Positions 1 through 7,648 of a DNA stretch of 64,000 nt are shown piece after piece. The notes beneath the pieces were generated by a model that was given only the letters and a program-made list of their open reading frames with translations, made no database searches and was not told the origin of the DNA. This DNA comes from Mucilaginibacter sp. KACC 22773 (GTDB lineage Bacteria; Bacteroidota; Bacteroidia; Sphingobacteriales; Sphingobacteriaceae). The stretch covers positions 1,240,001 to 1,304,000 of the forward strand of contig NZ_CP117883.1 of the NCBI RefSeq assembly GCF_028736215.1. The letters are read 5' to 3'. Position numbers and translations under genes: made by a program. The first letter of the stretch is position 1. Every line of letters begins with the position of its first letter.

Positions 1-693
1 GTTGGCTTAAAAGCCCAGGACAGTTATCAACCCGGTTTTGCCATTTTGAACGACGGAACACGGGTAAGCGGCCTGATATCATTATATGAAAAGGCGCCAT
101 GGTACAATCAGCGCTTTATTTACCTAAAAGATTCGGCGACTGTTGCCGCTAACCCGGGTAAAGACGTAAAATCAAAAAAATACGTGGCCGATGACCTTAA
201 ATACTATAAAGTTGGCGACCGTACTTTTACCAGGATCCATTATGTTGATTTAGAAAATTTACAGGCAAAAAGCCTTGGCTCAAACGATCATATGCTGGAA
301 GTGCTGGCATTAGGCCGAATTAAGGCTTACCGGTTTTATGCCTATCCACAGGATGTTTACGTAACCTTTGGTACCGAAGACGACGTAAAAAAGCAAATCC
401 AGAATAACACCGACGATCTGTTAAGTCATTGGAAGATGCTCACGCAAAAAGATGATGAAAAAAAGTACCGGGATGCATTTGATTACGATTTGCAAAAACT
501 TTTTGGCGATACGCCCGAAATATGGGAAAAGTATAAAAAAGGCGGATATGGTAACGAGCCTATCTCGGAAAAAAAAGGCTTTGCTGCAAAAATGATGAAC
601 ATGGCCAAAAAAGCCACTTACTCGCATATGCAATGGGAATCGTTGGTAGCTGCTATTAACGAATATAATTCAAAAAATACAGCCGGAAAATAA
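1..693 (+). CDS. Hypothetical protein, 5' truncated by window edge
   Basis: The frame is open from base 1 with no stop, so the start lies outside the window; a TTG at 46 is only an internal codon. The visible 230 residues are hydrophilic and lysine-rich. They open with a short beta-rich stretch (DGTRVSGLI) of the type found in secreted Bacteroidota proteins that describe a 'noun plus threshold' surface property, and end in a mostly helical region. I do not recognise the family and assign no function. The gene ends at a TAA and is followed by about 100 bases before the convergent VOC gene. Reading frame and codon use match the neighbours, so I am confident it is coding. Confidence 0.75.
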   Translation, partial: VGLKAQDSYQPGFAILNDGTRVSGLISLYEKAPWYNQRFIYLKDSATVAANPGKDVKSKKYVADDLKYYKVGDRTFTRIHYVDLENLQAKSLGSNDHMLEVLALGRIKAYRFYAYPQDVYVTFGTEDDVKKQIQNNTDDLLSHWKMLTQKDDEKKYRDAFDYDLQKLFGDTPEIWEKYKKGGYGNEPISEKKGFAAKMMNMAKKATYSHMQWESLVAAINEYNSKNTAGK

Positions 694-795
694 CAACGAA
701 AAGCGATTTAAATGTAACAGGTCAAATATTATCCGGCCTGTTACATTCAAAATATATCAAGTACAAGTGCTAAATGGTAGTTGCGGCCTTGCAGC

Positions 796-1287
796 TTACC
801 CTTTAATTGTAGCCAAAAGCCCTTCAATATCCAGCCTCCTGGTAAACATGGTCAGGTCGCCATTTTCATCGAGTGGCCAGTTTTCTTTTGGCCTGTCCCA
901 GTAAAGTTCAACACCATTCTGGTCGGGATCATTCAGGTAGATGGCTTCGGATACGCCATGATCTGATGCGCCGGTGATGGGGTATTTGGCATCAATCAGC
1001 CGCTGCAAAATTGCAGCAAGATCCTTACGTTCGGGGTAAAGTATAGCAGTATGGTATAAACCGGGTGCATATTCCGGCGCGGGCGAAGCGCCGTTACTGT
1101 GCCAGGTATTTAAACCGATATGGTGATGATACCCCCCGGCAGATATAAACGCGGCCTGGTCGCCATACATCGCCATTTTATCAAAACCAAGCAAACCACA
1201 ATAAAAATCAAGGGATTTTTGCAGGTCGCTTACCTTTAAATGTACATGGCCAATGCGGGTTTGGGCTGGTATTTTATAATCGCTCAT
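796..1287 (-). CDS. VOC (glyoxalase/bleomycin resistance/dioxygenase) family protein
   Basis: A 163-residue protein with the vicinal-oxygen-chelate fold pattern. The first beta strand carries a histidine (IGHVHLKVSDL), the middle has HHHIGLNTW, and near the C terminus GVELYWDRP supplies the glutamate. This His/His/Glu set is the usual metal triad of the superfamily. The closest named relatives in my memory are CatE-like catechol-2,3-dioxygenases, but it is about half the length of the two-module enzyme, so the substrate is unknown. A minus-strand TAAATTTG box sits about 20 bases upstream of the ATG. It is convergent with the preceding gene. Confidence 0.85.
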   Translation of the reverse strand: MSDYKIPAQTRIGHVHLKVSDLQKSLDFYCGLLGFDKMAMYGDQAAFISAGGYHHHIGLNTWHSNGASPAPEYAPGLYHTAILYPERKDLAAILQRLIDAKYPITGASDHGVSEAIYLNDPDQNGVELYWDRPKENWPLDENGDLTMFTRRLDIEGLLATIKG

Positions 1288-1307
1288 TTTTTTACATGTT
1301 TAAACAT

Positions 1308-1315
1308 CAAATTTA
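1308..1315 (-). promoter_or_regulatory. Bacteroidota -7 box for the VOC gene
   Basis: The minus strand reads TAAATTTG, an exact match to TAnnTTTG, about 20 bases before the ATG at 1287. No clear TTTG -33 element was found at the ideal distance. Confidence 0.5.
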
Positions 1316-1426
1316 AGTATTATTGCATTTACATTTGTTTACCTATTGTAAACAAGCTAAAGTGCATTGGTTCATCAAGCCTAAGGCTGCCACGTGCTTG
1401 CAGTTAAAAATAATTACCTTTACAGC

Positions 1427-2050
1427 ATGATTGTTAAAACGGCCGAATTTATTTGCAGCAATACCCAAATTTCGAAGCTACCGCCGCCCATTAAGGCCGA
1501 GTATGCTTTTATAGGGCGCTCAAACGTAGGCAAATCTTCGCTGATCAATATGCTCACGCAAAAAAAAGGATTGGCCAAAACATCGCAAACACCAGGCAAA
1601 ACCCAGTTGATAAACCACTTTTTTATTAACGACAACTGGTATATTGTTGATTTACCCGGCTACGGATATGCCCGGGCTTCAAAAACAAATAAAGCCAACT
1701 GGAATAAATTTATCCATAACTACCTTGATAAGCGCGAAAGCCTGCAATGCGTTATGGTATTGATAGATAGCCGCCTGGAACCACAAAAAATAGATATCGA
1801 ATTTTGTAACTGGCTGGGCGAAAAAGGCCTGTCGTTTGTACTGGTTTTTACCAAAGCCGACAAACAATCGAGCGTTAAAACCGACCAGAACATAGCCAAA
1901 TTTAAAAAAGCCCTGCTGGAAACTTTTGAAGAAGCCCCGCAATACTTCATCACCTCGGCCGAGTTACAAACGGGCAGGGATGAGATTTTGGGTTTTATAG
2001 ATAATATTAATAAGAGTTTTGTGGTACCACATTATGAACCGAGGGATTAA
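1427..2050 (+). CDS. engB: Ribosome biogenesis GTP-binding protein EngB (YihA/YsxC)
   Basis: A 207-residue GTPase needed for assembly of the large ribosomal subunit. The G motifs are in order: GRSNVGKSS (G1, residues 30-38), TPGKT (G2 region, about 55), DLPGYGYA (G3, 75-82) and TKADK (G4, about 142). EngB-type GTPases are about 195-210 residues, which fits. I chose ATG 1427, which gives the usual N terminus; a GTG at 1394 would add 11 residues. A near-consensus -7 box (TACCTTTA) lies only a few bases before this ATG, which argues against the longer start. Confidence 0.95.
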   Translation: MIVKTAEFICSNTQISKLPPPIKAEYAFIGRSNVGKSSLINMLTQKKGLAKTSQTPGKTQLINHFFINDNWYIVDLPGYGYARASKTNKANWNKFIHNYLDKRESLQCVMVLIDSRLEPQKIDIEFCNWLGEKGLSFVLVFTKADKQSSVKTDQNIAKFKKALLETFEEAPQYFITSAELQTGRDEILGFIDNINKSFVVPHYEPRD

Positions 2051-2065
2051 AATGTCGCTTTTTTA

Positions 2066-2540
2066 AATCCCCTCTCGAGAGGGGGCGCGAAAGAAAGTGC
2101 GGCTGCAGGGGTGTGTTGTACGCCATTAAAGCAAAGCGATACGTATTTATGCCACGCAAAATAACACCATACAACCCAAACCTGAAAGACTTAGCCCGCA
2201 AGCTAAGAAACGATAGTACCCTGGGCGAAGTATTGCTTTGGAATGAAATAAAGGGAAAAGGCTTTGGTTTTGATTTTCATAGGCAAAAACCGTTGTTAAA
2301 TTATATTGTAGACTTTTATTGCAGTGAGTTAAATTTGGTGATTGAGGTTGACGGACATTATCATAATCACGAAGAAAAAGCTGAGGCAGATAATTTACGG
2401 GACCAGGAACTTGCAAAATATGATTTAACAGTAATTCGTTTTACCGAACAGGAAGTAAGAAAAGATATCGCTAATGTTTTAAGAACAATTGAGAGCTATG
2501 TTGCAGAACACACCCCTCCCCCCTCTCAAGAGGGGAATCG
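2066..2540. mobile_element. Inverted-repeat unit carrying a DUF559 nuclease gene (candidate mobile unit)
   Basis: The left end holds a perfect 16-bp palindrome, CCCCTCTCGAGAGGGG (2069-2084), and then AGGGGTGTGTT (2107-2117). The right end holds the exact complement AACACACCCCT (2507-2517) and then CCCCTCTCAAGAGGGG (2520-2535). The palindromes are outermost on both sides, so the pair is mirror-symmetric around the gene. No transposase is present and I see no clear target-site duplication. I infer a non-autonomous or domesticated unit, comparable in layout to REP-associated genes. Confidence 0.5.
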
Positions 2541-2562
2541 CACGGGGCCAGCGCTTTTTTGA
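2149..2562 (+). CDS. DUF559 endonuclease-domain protein
   Basis: A 137-residue protein with the Vsr-like/PD-(D/E)xK fold pattern of DUF559. It has FHRQKPLLNYIVDFYC, then LVIEVDGHYHN and DLTVIRFTEQEV. The aspartate in IVDFYC and the Glu-Val-Asp in IEVDGH are the expected catalytic acidic residues. ATG 2149 starts at MPRKITPYN; a GTG at 2113 would begin inside the left repeat. The last 17 or so residues (HTPPPSQEGN...) are encoded by the right-hand repeat, so the native C terminus appears to be supplied by repeat DNA. The substrate is unknown. Many copies of this family occur per genome in related bacteria, from general knowledge. Confidence 0.85.
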   Translation: MPRKITPYNPNLKDLARKLRNDSTLGEVLLWNEIKGKGFGFDFHRQKPLLNYIVDFYCSELNLVIEVDGHYHNHEEKAEADNLRDQELAKYDLTVIRFTEQEVRKDIANVLRTIESYVAEHTPPPSQEGNRTGPALF

Positions 2563-2639
2563 TCTGCTTTCATTTGTAAACGCAGTGTACATCTAAAATA
2601 AACATCGAAAATAACCCCATAAAAAGGGATACATATAAC

Positions 2640-3494
2640 ATGAAAAAATACCTTTCATTAGTAACATTTACCCACACCATCTTTGCCATGCCGTTTGCAT
2701 TTATCGGCTTTTTTTTGGCGGTAACCACTACGCAACACACTTTCGATTGGCGCAAGCTGGTGTTAATGGTGCTGTGCATGATCTTCGCCCGCAACTCGGC
2801 CATGGCTTTTAACCGCTATCTGGATAGAGATATCGATGCCCAAAACCCACGCACTAAACAACGGGATATCCCGGCGGGGCGTATCAGCGCGGCCTCGGCT
2901 TTAACCTTTACATTGATCAACTGCGGCCTGTTTATAGCAGCCACATTTTTTATCAACCCTTTGTGCTTTTACCTGTCGCCAGTTGCTTTATTTGTGGTAA
3001 TGGGCTACAGTGCTACCAAACGTTTTACAGCATTATGCCATTTGGTTTTAGGCCTGGGCTTATCCTTAGCTCCCATCGGCGCTTACCTGGTAGTGACGGG
3101 CGAATTTGCGTTAACACCCATATTTTTCTCACTTTCGGTTTTATGCTGGGTTAGCGGATTTGATATTATTTATGCCCTGCAGGATGAAGATTTCGACCGC
3201 AGCCAAAACCTGCATTCTATCCCCGCTTATCTGGGTAAAGTAAATGCATTACGGCTGTCAACGTTTTTGCATGTGTTGTCGGCTTTATTTATAATGATGC
3301 CGGTGTTATTTACCCATGTTGGTATCTTATATTACGTAGGCATAGCGTTTTTCTGCGCCATGTTAATTTACCAGCACCTGTTGGTAAAACCAAACGATTT
3401 GAGCCGGGTAAACTTTGCCTTTATGACTACCAACGGCATTGCCAGTGTTGTATTTGCGGTGTTATTCCTGTTAGATAGAATATGGACGCGCTAA
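2640..3494 (+). CDS. UbiA-like polyprenyltransferase
   Basis: A 284-residue membrane protein with about eight hydrophobic segments. The first Asp-rich motif is NRYLDRDID (N58, R59, D62, D66) and the second is ALQDEDFDR near residue 180; both bind the Mg-diphosphate of the prenyl donor. It most resembles the 'putative 4-hydroxybenzoate polyprenyltransferase' branch, which in other bacteria includes MqnP of the futalosine menaquinone route. The aromatic acceptor cannot be told from sequence. The next gene starts 13 bases before its stop, so the two are probably cotranscribed. Confidence 0.88.
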   Translation: MKKYLSLVTFTHTIFAMPFAFIGFFLAVTTTQHTFDWRKLVLMVLCMIFARNSAMAFNRYLDRDIDAQNPRTKQRDIPAGRISAASALTFTLINCGLFIAATFFINPLCFYLSPVALFVVMGYSATKRFTALCHLVLGLGLSLAPIGAYLVVTGEFALTPIFFSLSVLCWVSGFDIIYALQDEDFDRSQNLHSIPAYLGKVNALRLSTFLHVLSALFIMMPVLFTHVGILYYVGIAFFCAMLIYQHLLVKPNDLSRVNFAFMTTNGIASVVFAVLFLLDRIWTR

Positions 3495-4087
3495 CGGCCC
3501 TCAACAAATTCAGGGAGCATTTTCATTTATATGTAGTGCTTACTGATGACGAATGGAGTATACTTTCCGGGTACCTGGAAGTAACCGCCCTAAAAAAGAA
3601 AAAAAACTTTGCCGAGCCGGGAAAAGTATGCAACCACATTGGTTTGGTTGTAAAGGGTGCAGTAAGGTATTTTCATGTTAAAGATGGCGAAGAAATAACC
3701 GGTTATTTTAGTTTCGAGGATGAGATGCTCAGCTCCTACAAAAGTTTCCTTACCCGCCAACCAGGTTTATTCTATATCCAGGCTTTGGAAGATTCGCAAA
3801 TTGTTACCTTGAGCCATAATGCCCTACAGGAAGTTTGCGCCAACCAAATAATGAGTTTCAAAATGGAGCGCTTTGGCCGGCTAATGGCAGAACACTATCT
3901 TATTTGCTATGAAGACCGTGTAGCCTCTTTCATCACCCAAACGCCCGAAGAACGCTACCATAAATTACTTGAAACCGGCGGCGAAGTAATGCAGCGCATC
4001 CCGCAACATTATATAGCCAACTTTTTAGGCATTACCCCGGTTTCGCTTTCGCGGATCAGGAGAAGGATTATGAAGATAAGCGCCTGA
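3482..4087 (+). CDS. Crp/Fnr-family transcription regulator
   Basis: A 201-residue protein with an N-terminal cNMP-binding-like beta barrel (about residues 25-120, with VCNHIGLVVKGAVRYF) and a C-terminal helix-turn-helix (about 170-195, IANFLGITPVSLSRIRRRI). The usual phosphate-binding cassette residues are not obvious, which is common in Bacteroidota members that may not bind cAMP. Its ATG overlaps the prenyltransferase gene by 13 bases. The regulon is unknown. Confidence 0.88.
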   Translation: MDALTALNKFREHFHLYVVLTDDEWSILSGYLEVTALKKKKNFAEPGKVCNHIGLVVKGAVRYFHVKDGEEITGYFSFEDEMLSSYKSFLTRQPGLFYIQALEDSQIVTLSHNALQEVCANQIMSFKMERFGRLMAEHYLICYEDRVASFITQTPEERYHKLLETGGEVMQRIPQHYIANFLGITPVSLSRIRRRIMKISA

Positions 4088-4287
4088 TGAGCTTAAAGCG
4101 GAAGGCTTAAGGCCAAAAGCTAAGTTCCGCAATTCAGCTAAATACATAAATCGTCTGCACATCTGAAACGGCGCAGCCTTCAACGCAGTTAATCTGAAAT
4201 CTGCACATCAAATCCTGTCAATCCTGTGTAATCCTCAAATCGTGTTTTTATTATCTTTTGTTAACGTTTTGATATTCATAGCCACCA
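4088..4287. repeat. Spacer with GCACATCTGAAATC words and small hairpin
   Basis: After the regulator stop there is a short inverted pair, GCGGAA (4098-4103) and TTCCGC (4125-4130). It is followed by TCTGCACATCTGAAA-type words, by CTGAAATCTGCACATC, and by an ATCCTGTCAATCCTGTGTAATCC stutter. The TGCACATC word recurs at several other spacers in the window. No gene was seen. Confidence 0.6.
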
Positions 4288-4295
4288 TACCTTTG
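4288..4295 (+). promoter_or_regulatory. Bacteroidota -7 box for the epimerase-like gene
   Basis: TACCTTTG is an exact TAnnTTTG match, 19 bases before ATG 4315. TTTTG at 4267-4271 is a plausible but slightly close -33 element. Confidence 0.65.
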
Positions 4296-4314
4296 GATAA
4301 ACAAAAACGAAAAG

Positions 4315-5247
4315 ATGATGCACACTATATTAGGAGCCGGCGGTACAGTAGCAAACGTACTCACCCGCGAATTGATTAACGCAAACCAAACCGTTCGTTT
4401 GGTGAGCCGCAAACCGGTAAACATTACAGGTAAAAATGTAACCTGGCAAAAGGCCGATCTGTTAAATTATGACGAAGTTTTGGCGGCTGCCCAGGGATCA
4501 ACAGTTATTTACCTGGTGGCGGGCATTGTTTATGATGCAGTTATTTGGCAGGCGCAATGGCCGGTTATTATGCAAAATGTCATCAACGTTACCAAAGCCA
4601 CCGGGGCACGATTAATATTTTTTGATAACGTATACATGTATGGCCTGGTTGATGGCCCCATGACAGAGGATACCCCTTACAACCCCTGCAGCAAAAAAGG
4701 GCAGGTACGCGCAGGCATTGCCAATATGCTGATGGATGAAGTTAAGGCTGGCACTATCCGCGCTTCCATTGCCCGTGCCCCCGATTTTTATGGCACCGAC
4801 TCGTTAAACAGCTTTGTGGATATGATGGTGATAACCAAGTATGCTGCTAAACAAACCGCCCAGTGGATTGGCAATCCAAACAAAAAACACAACTTTATTT
4901 ACATTCCCGATGCCGGCAAAGCGATGTTCCTGCTTGGCCAAAACCCCGATAGTGATAACCAGGTATGGCACATGCCCACCCCGCCGGCTATAACCGGCAA
5001 AGAGTTTATGACTATTGCCGCCCGGGTTTATGGTGTAAAACCTAAATTCTTTGTTTTACGAAAGTATATGTTGTGGCTGATAGGCCTGTTTCAAAAAGTG
5101 GTGATGGGTACTGTGGAGATGTACTACCAATACGATCATGACTATATTTTTGACAGCAGCAAATTTGAAAGGGCTTTTAATTTTAAACCTACAAGCTATG
5201 AACAGGGGTTAAAAGAATTGTCTGAAACGTTGTATAAGGCGAAGTAG
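4315..5247 (+). CDS. NAD(P)-binding epimerase/dehydratase-like protein
   Basis: A 310-residue extended-SDR-type protein. The N terminus has the Rossmann nucleotide loop GAGGTVANV (about residues 7-15), and DNVYMYG occurs near 105. The catalytic YxxxK is not clear: the expected place reads YNPCSKKG, so the classical tyrosine spacing is missing. It may be a non-canonical reductase or a cofactor-binding sensor. A consensus promoter lies directly upstream, so it is probably its own transcription unit. Confidence 0.82.
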   Translation: MMHTILGAGGTVANVLTRELINANQTVRLVSRKPVNITGKNVTWQKADLLNYDEVLAAAQGSTVIYLVAGIVYDAVIWQAQWPVIMQNVINVTKATGARLIFFDNVYMYGLVDGPMTEDTPYNPCSKKGQVRAGIANMLMDEVKAGTIRASIARAPDFYGTDSLNSFVDMMVITKYAAKQTAQWIGNPNKKHNFIYIPDAGKAMFLLGQNPDSDNQVWHMPTPPAITGKEFMTIAARVYGVKPKFFVLRKYMLWLIGLFQKVVMGTVEMYYQYDHDYIFDSSKFERAFNFKPTSYEQGLKELSETLYKAK

Positions 5248-5248
5248 A

Positions 5249-5369
5249 GAAAGTCCGGAAGCCGGAAAGTCAGTAAAGTCCGAAAGTAGCTTCTCTGGCC
5301 TTTTCGGACTCCCTGTCTTTCCAGCTTTCCAACTCCAAGACTTTCGGACTTTCCGACTTCCGGTCTTTC
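5249..5369. repeat. GGAAAGTC word-stutter inverted repeat
   Basis: The left arm (5249-5271) starts two bases after the epimerase stop. The right arm (5347-5369) is its reverse complement with two mismatches over 23 bases. Further copies of GAAAGT and ACTTTC fill the middle. Downstream (5379-5410) is a TTGCATATCTGTACATCTG word of the GCACATCTG family. It could act as a bidirectional terminator. Confidence 0.75.
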
Positions 5370-5411
5370 CAACTAAATCCGCATATTTGCATATCTGTAC
5401 ATCTGAAAATT

Positions 5412-7115
5412 ATGATCCACAAAAAAACAAGAAAATATATCCCGGCTACGCTTGACATTAACTGGGAAACGCTTGAACCGTTTTACAAAGAATTATTGGA
5501 CCGCCCCATAAACTCGGTTCAGGAACTGGAAAAATGGCTGCATGACAGGAGTGAACTGGAAGCCGCTTTAGAAGAAGATTCGGCCTGGCGCTATATTCGC
5601 ATGACCTGCGATACCACCAGCGAAGAATTGCTACAAAGCTTCCAGTATTTTGCAACCGAAATTTCACCAAAAATCGCGCCTTATGATAACGGGTTGAACA
5701 AAAAGCTGGTTGCAAGTCCTTATATCGATCAGTTGGATAGCGAAAAATATTTCGTGTTTTTACGGGCGATCAAAAAAAGCTTAGAGCTTTTCCGCGAAGA
5801 GAATATCCCGGTACAAACCGAAATCCAGGTAGAGCAGCAAAAATACCAGTCGATAACGGGCGCTATGTCGGTTCATATTGACGATAAGGAATATACCCTG
5901 GAGCAGGCATCGGTGTTTTTAAAAGGAACAGACCGCGCTAAGCGCCAGGAGGTTTGGGAAAAGATAACCAATCGCCGTTTGCAGGAAAAAGACACACTGG
6001 ATACGCTTTTTGACCACTTGCGCAAATTGCGTCATAAAGTAGCGCTAAACACGGGCTTCGAAAACTTCAGGGATTACATGTTCCAGGCATTAGGTCGTTT
6101 TGATTATACCCCGCAGGATTGCTATGCATTCCACGAGGCCATTGAAAAGGAGATTGTTCCTATCCTGCGCGAGCAGGCCGAAAAACGGCAGAAAGCCCTT
6201 AGTTTACCTGCTTTAAAACCCTGGGATATGGATGTTGATGTATCGGGAAAACCGGGGTTAAAACCGTTTCAGAATGGTAATGACCTGATCGAAAAATCAA
6301 TCCAGTGTTTCAGTAACATCAACCGTTACCTGGGCGAGCGTTTAGAGATCATGAAAGATAATAACCTGTTTGATGTGGAAAGCCGCAAAGGCAAAGCACC
6401 GGGCGGTTACAACTACCCGCTATCAGAAACCGGCGCGCCTTTCATTTTCATGAATTCGGCCAATACCTTCCGCGATTTAACCACCATGGTACACGAGGGC
6501 GGGCACGCGGTACATACCTTCCTTACTGCCGACCTGGAGTTAAACGATTTTAAACATTGCCCATCCGAAGTTGCCGAGCTGGCTTCTATGTCGATGGAGC
6601 TGATCTCGATGGATAACTGGAATGTGTTTTTTGATAACGAAGAAGACCTGAAACGTGCCAAACGCGATCAATTGTTTGACGTATTGAAAACCCTGCCGTG
6701 GGTGGCCGTGGTCGATCAGTTTCAGCACTGGATTTATACCAACCCCAACCATACCGATGCCGACCGACGTGCCGCCTGGATGGAAATTTATGAGCCATTT
6801 GGTGCAGGCTTTGTAGATTGGAGCGAACATCCCGATGCTGAAGCAAACCTATGGCAAAAGCAATTGCACATTTTTGAAGTGCCGTTTTACTATATTGAGT
6901 ATGGCATGGCCCAATTAGGCGCCATAGCGGTGTGGAAAAACTATAAAGAAAACCCCGAAAAAGGCTTACAGCAATACCTGGATGCCCTGAAACTTGGCTA
7001 TACCAAAACCATCAAAGAAATTTACGAAACCGCCGGAATTAAGTTTGATTTCAGCGCCGGATATGTAAAGGAACTGGCGGAGTTTGTAAAGGGCGAAATG
7101 GATAAGATTGGGTAA
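5412..7115 (+). CDS. pepF: M3-family oligoendopeptidase (PepF-like)
   Basis: A 567-residue zinc metallopeptidase of the thimet/oligoendopeptidase F group, which cuts short peptides in the cytoplasm. The zinc motif HEGGH begins at His361 (VHEGGHAVHTF), and the third ligand is the glutamate in HCPSEVAELASMSMEL about 25-30 residues later. There is no signal peptide. The length is typical. The ATG directly follows the repeat spacer and no consensus promoter box was found. Confidence 0.93.
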   Translation: MIHKKTRKYIPATLDINWETLEPFYKELLDRPINSVQELEKWLHDRSELEAALEEDSAWRYIRMTCDTTSEELLQSFQYFATEISPKIAPYDNGLNKKLVASPYIDQLDSEKYFVFLRAIKKSLELFREENIPVQTEIQVEQQKYQSITGAMSVHIDDKEYTLEQASVFLKGTDRAKRQEVWEKITNRRLQEKDTLDTLFDHLRKLRHKVALNTGFENFRDYMFQALGRFDYTPQDCYAFHEAIEKEIVPILREQAEKRQKALSLPALKPWDMDVDVSGKPGLKPFQNGNDLIEKSIQCFSNINRYLGERLEIMKDNNLFDVESRKGKAPGGYNYPLSETGAPFIFMNSANTFRDLTTMVHEGGHAVHTFLTADLELNDFKHCPSEVAELASMSMELISMDNWNVFFDNEEDLKRAKRDQLFDVLKTLPWVAVVDQFQHWIYTNPNHTDADRRAAWMEIYEPFGAGFVDWSEHPDAEANLWQKQLHIFEVPFYYIEYGMAQLGAIAVWKNYKENPEKGLQQYLDALKLGYTKTIKEIYETAGIKFDFSAGYVKELAEFVKGEMDKIG

Positions 7116-7131
7116 AAGAGTTCTTATTAAA

Positions 7132-7300
7132 ACCGTCGTTGCGAGTATCCATTAGGCAAAGCTGAAAAAAGCGTTATGACGTGCAACGAATATAGTTAAA
7201 CGAATGTTCTAAACTACCGTCATTGCGAGTACCCATCAGGATATCCCTGAAAAAAATCGTTATGACGCGCAACGGATATAGTTAAACAATGTTCTAAACT
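7132..7300 (+). repeat. Two imperfect 84/85-bp direct repeats
   Basis: Units at 7132-7215 and 7216-7300 both begin ACCGTC(G/A)TTGCGAGTA and end GTTCTAAACT. They differ by scattered substitutions and one or two indels. The next segment (7301 on) starts with the same ACCGTCATTGCGAG but continues as the palindromic element at 7302-7382. Confidence 0.85.
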
Positions 7301-7301
7301 A

Positions 7302-7382
7302 CCGTCATTGCGAGGCACGAAGCAATCCCAAACTATATGGGACTTAGCATGTCGGGGATTGCTTCGTACCTCGCAATGACGG
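7302..7382. repeat. Palindromic CGTCATTGCGAGG element, copy 1
   Basis: The 28-base arms at 7302-7329 and 7355-7382 are reverse complements with one mismatch and flank a 25-base loop. The core CATTGCGAGG..CGAAGCAATC is a repeat type common in Bacteroidota genomes. A second full copy is at 29577-29655 and shares the loop text as well. Confidence 0.85.
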
Positions 7383-7648
7383 ATATTTTATACTGACAGT
7401 CAATAACTTACAAATGTATCATTGCGAGGTATTGATGGTCAAATTTATCTCTCCCAAGGTAGAAATCGCATAATTGCGTCTCCTTCGTACAAATCATACA
7501 ACGTTTGCGCTATACTATTGCAGCAATACAACCGGGCAAGATTAACGCGCCTGAAGCGCAACAGCATCTAAATACCTCTTTGTAAAGCAAGCAGCTTGCT
7601 TAATGCGCTAAACATGTCTTATTTTTATGGCAACCAATTACTAAACAC
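7383..7648. other. Spacer with repeat fragments, no gene seen
   Basis: Contains one more CATTGCGAGGTA half-element (about 7421) and GCATAATTGCGTCTCC (about 7469), a fragment of the element that is complete at 29691-29807. The rest is AT-rich upstream sequence of the glycosidase-like gene. No consensus promoter could be fixed. Confidence 0.5.
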
